Positions 1 to 5,488 of a DNA stretch of 8,869 nucleotides are shown here, piece after piece. How positions within the stretch are numbered: the first letter of the stretch is position 1; each line of letters starts with the position of its first letter. The DNA is from Pseudomonadota bacterium (GTDB taxonomy: Bacteria; Pseudomonadota; Alphaproteobacteria; Reyranellales; Reyranellaceae), in NCBI GenBank assembly GCA_023436825.1, contig JAEZHS010000412.1:1-8869 (forward strand). Direction: 5' to 3'. Position numbers and translations under genes: made by a program. The notes beneath the pieces are model-generated. The model was not told the DNA's origin. It saw only the letters and a list, made by a program, of their open reading frames with translations, and made no database searches.

Positions 1-1198
1 GCAGGTCGTACAGGTTCTTGTCCATCGGGTCGCCCGGATGGATCTTGTTCTGGATGCCGTCGATGCCGGCCATCAGCATCGCCGCGAAGGCGAGGTAGGG
101 GTTGGCCGACGGATCGGGGAAGCGGACCTCGACGCGCTTGCCCTTGGGCGAGGACGCGTAGGGGATGCGGCAGGAGGCCGAGCGGTTGCGCGAGGAATAG
201 GCCAGCAGCACCGGCGCCTCGAAGCCCGGGATGACGCGCTTGTAGGAGTTGGTGCTGGCGTTGCAGAAGGCGTTGAGTGCCTTGGCGTGCTTGATGATGC
301 CGCCGATGTAGTACAGCGCCGTCTCCGACAGGTCGGCATAGCCGGAGCCCGCGAACAGCGGCTTGTTGTCCTTCCAGATCGACTGGTGGGTGTGCATGCC
401 CGAGCCGTTGTCGCCATACAGCGGCTTCGGCATGAAGGTCAGCGTCTTGCCGTAGCTGTGGGCGACGTTGTGCAGGGTGTACTTGTACTTCTGCACGTTG
501 TCGGCGGTCGTCACCAGCGTGTCGAACTTGAAGCCGAGCTCGTTCTGGGCCGGCGCGACCTCGTGGTGATGGATCTCCATGACCAGGCCCATGTCGGTGC
601 AGACCGCCATCATCTCGGCGCGCAGGTCGTTCATCGAATCGACCGGCTGGACCGGGAAGTAGCCGCCCTTGACGCCCGGACGATGGGCCATGTTGCCGCC
701 TTCGAACTCGGCGCCCGAGTTCCACGGCGATTCGCTCGAGGTTACCTTGTAGAAGCTGCCGCCCATCTGGACGTCGAAGCGGACGTCGTCGAACACGAAG
801 AACTCGAGCTCGGGTCCGAACACCGCGGTGTCGCCGACGCCGGACGACTTCAGGAATGACTCGGCGCGCTTGGCGGTCGAGCGGGGGCAGCGCGCGTAGA
901 GCTGGCCGGTCGAGGGCTCGACGACGTCGCAGCTGATGATCAGCGTGGTCTGCGCGGCGAAGGGATCGAGTACGGCGGTCGACGTGTCGGGCATCAGGAT
1001 CATGTCGGACTCGTTGATCGCCTTCCAACCGGCGATCGAGGAGCCGTCGAACATCACGCCGTCGGCAAAGGTGCCTTCATCGGTGGCCGAGGCCATGCGC
1101 GCGGTGTGCTGCCACTTGCCGCGCGGATCGGTGAATCGGAAGTCGACGAACTTGACGTCCTTTTCCTTGATCAGCGCGAGAACCTGTTTGGCGTCCAT
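1..1198 (-). CDS. glnA: Glutamine synthetase type I, 3' end missing (partial)
   Basis: GlnA makes glutamine from glutamate, ammonia and ATP in the cytoplasm and is the main entry point for ammonia. Translation from the ATG at 1198 begins [20 protein letters not shown] and stays open for 399 codons to the window edge; the family is about 470 residues long, so roughly the last 70 are outside. Visible GS-I landmarks are [11 protein letters not shown] with metal-ligand glutamates near residues 130 and 132, [13 protein letters not shown] (208-220), [10 protein letters not shown] (264-273), NRSASCRIP (338-346) and [15 protein letters not shown] (357-371). The last visible residues, NLYDL, contain Tyr397, the position adenylylated by GlnE in proteobacterial GS-I, so covalent regulation is expected. 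A purine-rich ribosome site (GGAAAGGGAAG) precedes the start. It is the second gene of a glnB-glnA operon, 55 nt after glnB. Identification is very secure. Confidence 0.98.
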   Translation of the reverse strand, partial: MDAKQVLALIKEKDVKFVDFRFTDPRGKWQHTARMASATDEGTFADGVMFDGSSIAGWKAINESDMILMPDTSTAVLDPFAAQTTLIISCDVVEPSTGQLYARCPRSTAKRAESFLKSSGVGDTAVFGPELEFFVFDDVRFDVQMGGSFYKVTSSESPWNSGAEFEGGNMAHRPGVKGGYFPVQPVDSMNDLRAEMMAVCTDMGLVMEIHHHEVAPAQNELGFKFDTLVTTADNVQKYKYTLHNVAHSYGKTLTFMPKPLYGDNGSGMHTHQSIWKDNKPLFAGSGYADLSETALYYIGGIIKHAKALNAFCNASTNSYKRVIPGFEAPVLLAYSSRNRSASCRIPYASSPKGKRVEVRFPDPSANPYLAFAAMLMAGIDGIQNKIHPGDPMDKNLYDL

Positions 1199-1229
1199 TT
1201 GTCGTGCTTCCCTTTCCAATGATCAGGTT

Positions 1230-1247
1230 GCCTCTGCCCCCAGAGGC
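1230..1247 (-). promoter_or_regulatory. Stem-loop between glnB and glnA
   Basis: The plus strand reads GCCTCTG-CCCC-CAGAGGC, a perfect 7-bp inverted repeat with a 4-nt loop; the mRNA form is GCCUCUG-GGGG-CAGAGGC. It sits 6 nt after the glnB stop and about 30 nt before the glnA start. No U-run follows, so it is not a textbook terminator. By inference it could slow 3' decay, mark a processing site or set the GlnB:GlnA ratio. The structure is seen; the role is not. Confidence 0.5.
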
Positions 1248-1253
1248 CAGGTC

Positions 1254-1646
<393 letters not shown>

Positions 1647-1661
1647 TTATGAACCCAAGGA

Positions 1662-1677
1662 AGCAGACTTCATGCCA
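1662..1677 (-). promoter_or_regulatory. Sigma-54 (RpoN) promoter of glnBA
   Basis: Read on the minus strand this is TGGCATGAAGTCTGCT. It fits the RpoN consensus TGGCACG-N4-TTGCW with only two substitutions and keeps the invariant GG and GC exactly 10 nt apart. The predicted start is near 1651, giving a leader of about 59 nt before the glnB ATG. Sigma-54 promoters with NtrC control are well known for glnBA operons in Azospirillum, Rhodospirillum and rhizobia. The match and location are seen; activity is inferred. Confidence 0.72.
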
Positions 1678-1727
1678 AAGTTATCAACAGAGCCTGGCCG
1701 CGAGTTCCGGCTCCTGGGTGGCCATCC

Positions 1728-1746
1728 ATTGGGCTGATTGTCCAAT
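1728..1746. promoter_or_regulatory. Imperfect palindrome in glnB/aminotransferase intergenic region
   Basis: The sequence ATTGGGC-TGATT-GTCCAAT is a 7-bp inverted repeat with one mismatch and a 5-bp spacer. It lies about 48 bp before the aminotransferase start and about 80 bp upstream of the predicted glnB transcription start. Its size suits a dimeric repressor or activator, but it does not match an operator I know. Confidence 0.3.
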
Positions 1747-1761
1747 CTCAAGGCAAGAAAC

Positions 1762-1778
1762 TGCACAAAAACAGGTCA
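1762..1778 (-). promoter_or_regulatory. Possible NtrC enhancer half-site
   Basis: The minus strand reads TGACCTGTTTTTGTGCA. Compared with the NtrC consensus TGCACC-N5-GGTGCA, 8 of 12 specified bases agree; one half (GTGCA) is good and the other is poor. It would lie at about -111 to -127 from the predicted sigma-54 start, a usual place for an NtrC enhancer. A weak match held up mainly by position. Confidence 0.25.
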
Positions 1779-1793
1779 CAGACGAGCGCGCTT

Positions 1794-2960
1794 ATGAAAC
1801 CCGTGAATTCATTGATGTCCGGCCTTGGGACGACGGTCTTCGAGGTGATGTCGGCCCTGGCCCGCGAGCATCAGTCGGTAAATCTCGGCCAGGGCTTCCC
1901 CGACGACAAGGGACCGGAGGAGGTGAGGAAGGCGGCGGCGGACTACCTGATGACGGGCCACAACCAGTATCCGCCGATGATGGGCGTCCCGGAACTGCGC
2001 CAAGCCGTGGCCGACCACGCCAAGCGCTTCCAGGGCCTCGACATCGACTGGCAGAGCGAGGTGCTGGTGACGTCGGGCGCGACCGAGGCGCTGGGCGACT
2101 GCCTGTTCGGCCTCATCGAGCCGGGCGACGAGGTGGTGCTGATCGAGCCGCTCTACGACTCCTACCTGCCGATCGTGCGCAGGGCAGGGGGCATTCCCAA
2201 GCTGGTCCGCGTCGAGCCGCCGACCTGGCGGTTGCCGCGCGAAGAACTGGCGGCGGCCTTCAGCGACCGCACCAAGCTCATCCTGTTCAACACGCCGATG
2301 AATCCCTGCTCGAAGGTGTTCGACCGCGACGAACTCGAATTCATCGCCGCGCTCTGTCTCAAGCATGATGCCTACGCCGTGTGCGACGAAGTCTACGAGC
2401 ACATCATCTTCGACGATCGCCGGCATCTGTCGATCATGACGCTGCCCGCCATGCGCGAGCGTTCGGTGCGCATCGGCTCGGCCGGCAAGAGCTTCAGCCT
2501 GACCGGGTGGAAGGTGGGCTACGTCACGGCGGCGCGCGAACTGATGAAGGTGATCGCCAAGACCCATCAGTTCATGACCTTCACCACGCCGCCCAACCTG
2601 CAATGGGGGGCGGCGACGGGGCTGCGGCTGGGGGACGACTATTTCGTGACGCTGGCGTCCGACATGCAGCGCAAGCGGGACCACCTGGCGAGCGCACTGG
2701 CGGAGATCGGCTTCGAGGTGCTGCCGGCCCATGGCACCTACTTCGTCACCACGGACTTCCGACCGCTGGGCTTCAACGGCACCGACGAGGATTTCTGCCG
2801 GCATATCACGGTGAAGGCCGGTGTGACGGCCGTGCCGGTCAGCGCCTTCTATGACCAGCCGCAGGATGCCCCGCGACACCTCGTCCGTTTCTGCTTCTGC
2901 AAGCACGACGCCACGCTGGACAGCGCCGTCGAACGGCTCGGTCGCCATTTTCGCCAGTAG
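1794..2960 (+). CDS. PLP-dependent class I/II aminotransferase
   Basis: A complete 388-residue fold-type I aminotransferase, of usual length for the family. It moves an amino group from an amino acid to a 2-oxo acid using pyridoxal phosphate, probably in the cytoplasm since no signal peptide is seen. N-terminal landmarks are NLGQGFPD (30-37) and the phosphate-site region TSGATEAL (93-100). PLP contacts include NTPMNP with Asn170 and CDEVYEH with Asp198 and Tyr201. The PLP-binding lysine is Lys232 in SAGKSFSLTGWKVG, and Arg365 in VRFCFCK should bind the substrate carboxylate. The overall style resembles the methionine/kynurenine/glutamine transaminase group (E. coli YbdL-like and rhizobial 'aminotransferase' entries); the exact substrate cannot be read from sequence. 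The ATG at 1794 suits family N-termini, though no strong ribosome site precedes it; the ATG at 1815 is the alternative. It is divergent from glnB, so a link to nitrogen metabolism is plausible but inferred. Confidence 0.93.
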   Translation: MKPVNSLMSGLGTTVFEVMSALAREHQSVNLGQGFPDDKGPEEVRKAAADYLMTGHNQYPPMMGVPELRQAVADHAKRFQGLDIDWQSEVLVTSGATEALGDCLFGLIEPGDEVVLIEPLYDSYLPIVRRAGGIPKLVRVEPPTWRLPREELAAAFSDRTKLILFNTPMNPCSKVFDRDELEFIAALCLKHDAYAVCDEVYEHIIFDDRRHLSIMTLPAMRERSVRIGSAGKSFSLTGWKVGYVTAARELMKVIAKTHQFMTFTTPPNLQWGAATGLRLGDDYFVTLASDMQRKRDHLASALAEIGFEVLPAHGTYFVTTDFRPLGFNGTDEDFCRHITVKAGVTAVPVSAFYDQPQDAPRHLVRFCFCKHDATLDSAVERLGRHFRQ

Positions 2961-2971
2961 TTGCGGCTGAC

Positions 2972-2987
2972 TGTGTGTTTTCACACA
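2972..2987. promoter_or_regulatory. Perfect palindrome TGTGTG-TTTT-CACACA
   Basis: A perfect 6-bp inverted repeat around TTTT begins 11 nt after the aminotransferase stop. It is flanked by direct repeats of GCGGCTG (2963-2969 and 2990-2996). No T-run follows the right arm, so intrinsic termination is doubtful. Its symmetry and position, about 165 bp before the first regulator gene, suit a protein-binding site or an mRNA 3'-end hairpin. Function unknown. Confidence 0.4.
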
Positions 2988-3007
2988 TAGCGGCTGGAGG
3001 CGGGATC

Positions 3008-3077
3008 GTTACTAATTGCAGCACAGACTACCCCAACTGCACATGTACTTACTGCATCGGGATTGCTAATATCCTAT
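3008..3077 (+). promoter_or_regulatory. Probable promoter/operator region of TetR-like gene 1
   Basis: This A/T-richer stretch in the 190-bp gap before the first regulator holds GTTAC (3008-3012), TTGCAGCAC (3016-3024) and TTACTGCA (3049-3056). It also has AT-rich -10-like hexamers TAATAT (3067-3072) and TATCCT (3070-3075), but no well-spaced -35 box. TTGCAGCAC and TGCAGTAA (the latter inverted) recur upstream of regulator 3, which suggests shared operators or a duplicated promoter. The region from about 3080 to 3150 shows nothing further recognisable. Confidence 0.35.
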
Positions 3078-3150
3078 CAATTGCCGTCGGAACCGTCGAG
3101 ACGCGAACGCCGCGTCGCAGCTCCCGGCGGCACATGAGCTGACGAGCACC

Positions 3151-3786
3151 GTGTCCACAACCACCGCTTCTAGACCTGCCAGGATCGATGGCCGCCGCCT
3201 GCGTAGCGAGCGGACAAAGCAGCTTATCATCGAGGCCTATCTCGCGCTTCTGCGTGAGAACCCGCTGACGCCGATGCCGACCGCGGCGCGCATCGCCGAG
3301 CGCGCCGGCTATTCCGTGCGCTCCATTTTCGAGCGCTTTCCCGACCTCAACAAGCTCAGGGCGGCCGCAGCGGATTATCAGCTTGCCCAGGCGGCGGCAC
3401 TGGCCCCGCCGCGCAATATCGACGGTGATCGACAGAGCAGAATCAAATCCCAGGTCGAGACCCGCGCCGGCACCTGCGAGCGCGGCGTGGCATTGTGGCG
3501 CGTGCTGATCTTCAGCGTCGACCAGGATGAAGAGCTGAAGCCCCGGATCCGTACCGCTCGCGAGCGCACCATCGAGCGCATGGAGATCATGTACCGGCCG
3601 GAGCTCTCGACGCTGCCGGAGCGCGACCGCAGGCACTTGCTGATCGCGCTCGAAGCCATCACCGACATCGAGAGCTGGGCGCGCATGCGCGAGCTCTACG
3701 GCCTGTCGTTCGAGGAAGCGTGCGCCGTATGGATCCGCGCCATCGACCGCATGTTGCCGTCGACGCCGCCGACGCCCGCAACGTGA
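3151..3786 (+). CDS. TetR-like transcriptional regulator, copy 1 of 3
   Basis: A 211-residue protein with a TetR/AcrR-type N-terminal DNA-binding domain: first helix in RTKQLIIEAYLALLREN (about 21-37), helix-turn-helix TAARIAERAGYSVRSIFERF (44-63), then PDLNKLRAAAADY. The usual aromatic after the turn (tLYyhF) is Phe60 here. The remainder (80-211) is a helical ligand/dimer domain ending in ESWARMRELYGLSFEEACAVW and IDRMLP; no ligand can be deduced. The start is a GTG, the longest possible, and it aligns exactly with the GTG of copy 3. Copies 2 and 3 carry WLPLWR and NQGDS in mid-domain where this one has GVALWR and SVDQDE, so ligand or partner may differ. The stop is followed 8 nt later by the 40-codon remnant and then copy 2, so the three frames are probably cotranscribed. 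Probably a repressor by family habit; target unknown. Confidence 0.85.
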   Translation: MSTTTASRPARIDGRRLRSERTKQLIIEAYLALLRENPLTPMPTAARIAERAGYSVRSIFERFPDLNKLRAAAADYQLAQAAALAPPRNIDGDRQSRIKSQVETRAGTCERGVALWRVLIFSVDQDEELKPRIRTARERTIERMEIMYRPELSTLPERDRRHLLIALEAITDIESWARMRELYGLSFEEACAVWIRAIDRMLPSTPPTPAT

Positions 3787-3794
3787 GGCCGCCG

Positions 3795-3917
3795 ATGCCT
3801 CTGCCTTCGTCTTCCCTGGCCGGCCGGCACCTGCGCAGAGAGCGGACCGTCGAGGCGTGCTCGGTGTGGATGCACATGATCGATCGCATGCTTCCTCTGG
3901 CGCCGTCGACACGATGA
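3795..3917 (+). pseudogene. 40-codon remnant or mini-gene: regulator N-terminus fused to C-terminus
   Basis: This small open frame begins MPLPSSSLAGRHLRRERT, matching the start of the neighbouring regulators (GRRLRSERT). It continues directly into VEACSVWMHMIDRMLP, matching their extreme C-terminus (EEACAVWIRAIDRMLP in copy 1). About 166 residues, including the helix-turn-helix and ligand domain, are absent, and the frame is kept. The simplest reading is a fourth tandem paralogue that suffered an internal in-frame deletion. It still has an ATG, a GAGG ribosome site 6 nt upstream, and a TGA that overlaps the ATG of copy 2 as ATGA. It could therefore be translated and serve to couple translation to copy 2. 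It could not bind DNA like its relatives. Homology at both ends is seen; the deletion history and coupling are inferred. Confidence 0.7.
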
Positions 3918-4543
3918 GCGCGAGCGGCACGTCGTCCAGGTCCCCTCGCGTCGACGGGCGACGTCTGCGCAGCGAGCGGACGAAGCAGTTGATCATCGAG
4001 GCGTACCTCGCGCTCGCGCAGGAGAATTCGCCGCAGGTGCCGACCGCGGCCGAGATCGCCCATCGCGCAGGTTACTCCGTGCGTTCCGTGTTCGAGCGAT
4101 TCCCCGACATCCGCGCCCTGCAGATCGCGGCAACCGACTACGCCCTTGTCCAGGTCGCCGCACTCGCGCCGGCTCGCGACAGCCACGGCGATCGGCCGAC
4201 GCGCATCAAGACCCAGGTGGAGACACGCGGCCAGAGTTGCGATCGCTGGCTGCCGCTGTGGCGCTCGCTGGTCGCCAACCAGGGCGATTCGCCCGAACTG
4301 AAGCAACGGGTCGTCCTATCGCGTGAACGCGTCGTGGCCCGCCTGGAACTCATGTACGCGCCCGAGCTTTCGGCCCTGGCCGATACCGAACGGCGCCATT
4401 TGCTGATCGTGCTGGAAGCCCTGACCGACGTCGAAAGCTGGGCGCGCATGCGCGAATTTTTCGGCTTGTCCTTCGAGGAGGCCTGTCTCGTCTGGCGGCA
4501 GGCGATTGATCGGCTGTTGCCGCCAACTCCCGCCATCACGTAG
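3914..4543 (+). CDS. TetR-like transcriptional regulator, copy 2 of 3
   Basis: A 209-residue paralogue of copies 1 and 3; hand alignment with copy 3 gives roughly two-thirds identical residues. N-terminal TetR-type domain: RTKQLIIEAYLALAQEN, then helix-turn-helix TAAEIAHRAGYSVRSVFERF, then PDIRALQIAATDYA. The C-terminal domain holds VETRGQSCDRWLPLWRSL, ANQGDSPELK, LELMYAPELSAL, ESWARMREFFGLSFEEAC and IDRLLPPTP. The ATG at 3914 is chosen because it aligns with the starts of copies 1 and 3 (MSASGTSSRSPRVDGRR) and overlaps the stop of the preceding 40-codon frame (ATGA); a frame extension to 3857 would run through the remnant. Translation is likely coupled to the upstream frame. Probably cytoplasmic, dimeric and ligand-responsive as in the family; ligand and regulon are unknown. 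Confidence 0.85.
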   Translation: MSASGTSSRSPRVDGRRLRSERTKQLIIEAYLALAQENSPQVPTAAEIAHRAGYSVRSVFERFPDIRALQIAATDYALVQVAALAPARDSHGDRPTRIKTQVETRGQSCDRWLPLWRSLVANQGDSPELKQRVVLSRERVVARLELMYAPELSALADTERRHLLIVLEALTDVESWARMREFFGLSFEEACLVWRQAIDRLLPPTPAIT

Positions 4544-4620
4544 TTACGGGAAAGTAACTTCTGGTGTCTAGTTGCAGTAAAGGCTAAAATTTGCAGCACG
4601 GCAGGCGAAAGTTACAGTGT
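4542..4620 (+). promoter_or_regulatory. Probable promoter/operator region of TetR-like gene 3
   Basis: The gap between copies 2 and 3 (4544-4722) opens with a perfect inverted repeat AGTTAC-GGGAAA-GTAACT (4542-4559) that overlaps the copy 2 stop. GTTGCAGTAA (4571-4580), TTGCAGCAC (4591-4599) and GTTACAGTGT (4611-4620) follow. TAAAAT (4585-4590) is a good -10-like hexamer, but no good -35 is seen. The cluster of GTTAC/GTAAC and TTGCAG words, partly shared with the region before copy 1, suggests operators for this family. From 4621 to 4722 only a 13-codon ATG frame (4676-4717) was seen, with no recognised similarity. Confidence 0.4.
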
Positions 4621-4722
4621 CTGGATTGGTCGCCGAACTTTCCGCATGAAGTCTTCAACTTGTAGACCGTCAACCATGGCCGTTCGTGCGAGCGGTCGCC
4701 GACCAGACGTGATTTGAAATCC

Positions 4723-5343
4723 GTGCCTTCCGTAACCGCTTCTAAATCTTCCCGGATCGACGGTCGGCGCCTGCGCAGTGCGCGCACGAAACAGTTGATC
4801 ATCGAGGCCTACCTCACGCTGCTGCGCGAAAGTCCACAGATCCCGACGGCTGCGACCATTGCGGAGCGGGCGGGCTACTCCGTGCGCTCGGTGTTCGAGC
4901 GCTTCCCCGACCTGCATGCGCTGCGCGTGGCGGCCACGGACTACGCCTTCACCCAGGGCACGGCGCAGGCCGTGGCGCGTGACTTTTCCGGGGATCGTCT
5001 GGCCCGCCTCAAGTCTCACGTCGAGACGCGGAGCTGGATCTGCGAGCAGTGGCTGCCGCTGTGGCGCGCGCTCAACGCCAACCAGGGCGATTCGGCGGAG
5101 CTCAAGTCCAGGATCATGCTGATACGTCAGGCGATCCTGAAGCGCATCGAGCTGATGTACGAGCCCGAGCTTTCGACCCTGAACGAAACCGAGCGCCGGC
5201 AGACCCTGATCGCCATCGAGATGCTGATCGACTTCGAGAGCTGGGCGCGCATGCGCGACTTCGGCGGTCTGTCCATCGAGGATGCGCGCGAGGTGTGGAT
5301 CAAGTCGATCGACCAGCTTCTGCCGCCGACGCCTGTTTCTTGA
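4723..5343 (+). CDS. TetR-like transcriptional regulator, copy 3 of 3
   Basis: A 206-residue paralogue of the two preceding regulators. The N-terminal DNA-binding domain reads RTKQLIIEAYLTLLRESPQ, helix-turn-helix TAATIAERAGYSVRSVFERF, then PDLHALRVAATDYA. The C-terminal domain keeps VETRSWICEQWLPLWRAL, ANQGDSAELK, IELMYEPELSTL, ESWARMRDFGGLSIEDA and LLPPTP. The start is set at the GTG at 4723: the codons after it (PSVTASKSSRIDGRR) and even the bases align position for position with the GTG start of copy 1. A TTG at 4714 would add three residues. Unlike copy 2 it is preceded by a 179-bp gap with its own promoter-like sequences, so it may be a separate unit. Ligand and targets are unknown. It ends 53 bp before tRNA-His. 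Confidence 0.85.
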   Translation: MPSVTASKSSRIDGRRLRSARTKQLIIEAYLTLLRESPQIPTAATIAERAGYSVRSVFERFPDLHALRVAATDYAFTQGTAQAVARDFSGDRLARLKSHVETRSWICEQWLPLWRALNANQGDSAELKSRIMLIRQAILKRIELMYEPELSTLNETERRQTLIAIEMLIDFESWARMRDFGGLSIEDAREVWIKSIDQLLPPTPVS

Positions 5344-5363
5344 CGCTTTGGGCCGGCAAGCGT
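5343..5363 (+). terminator. Stem-loop after regulator 3, weak terminator candidate
   Basis: ACGCTT (5343-5348) and AAGCGT (5358-5363) form a perfect 6-bp stem with a 9-nt GC-rich loop directly at the stop of the last regulator. There is no T-run after it. It may separate the regulator gene from tRNA-His, but evidence for termination is weak. Confidence 0.3.
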
Positions 5364-5396
5364 AGGAAGGCGCCGCTTCGCGGGAGCGACCACGGT

Positions 5397-5474
5397 GGCG
5401 GCCGTAGCTCAGGTGGTTAGAGCGCCAGATTGTGATTCTGGATGTCGCCGGTTCAAGTCCGGTCGGCCGCCCCA
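5397..5474 (+). tRNA. tRNA-His (anticodon GTG)
   Basis: A full cloverleaf can be folded. The acceptor GCGGCCG (5398-5404) pairs with CGGCCGC (5464-5470). The D-arm is GCTC...GAGC. The anticodon arm CCAGA-TTGTGAT-TCTGG carries GTG at 5432-5434. The T-arm is GCCGG-TTCAAGT-CCGGT. The base before the acceptor, G5397, can pair with C73 (5471), the extra G-1:C73 pair that identifies tRNA-His to its synthetase. CCA (5472-5474) is encoded. The nnr start codon lies only 14 nt downstream. Confidence 0.97.
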
Positions 5475-5488
5475 ATCGCTCGCACGTC

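Noticed and set aside
38..859. Plus-strand open frame opposite glnA
   Set aside because: The minus strand encodes an unmistakable glutamine synthetase; the plus frame is Val/Arg/Gly-rich antisense noise.
1681..1689. TTATCAACA, one base from a DnaA box
   Set aside because: A single isolated match with no cluster, AT-rich unwinding region or replication gene nearby.
1809..2984. Minus-strand open frame of 391 codons opposite the aminotransferase
   Set aside because: A shadow of the aminotransferase codon pattern (His/Arg/Gln-rich) with no recognisable domain.
3049..4306. Two minus-strand frames opposite regulators 1 and 2 that resemble each other
   Set aside because: Their similarity only reflects the paralogy of the plus-strand regulators; the translations look like antisense GC-rich sequence.
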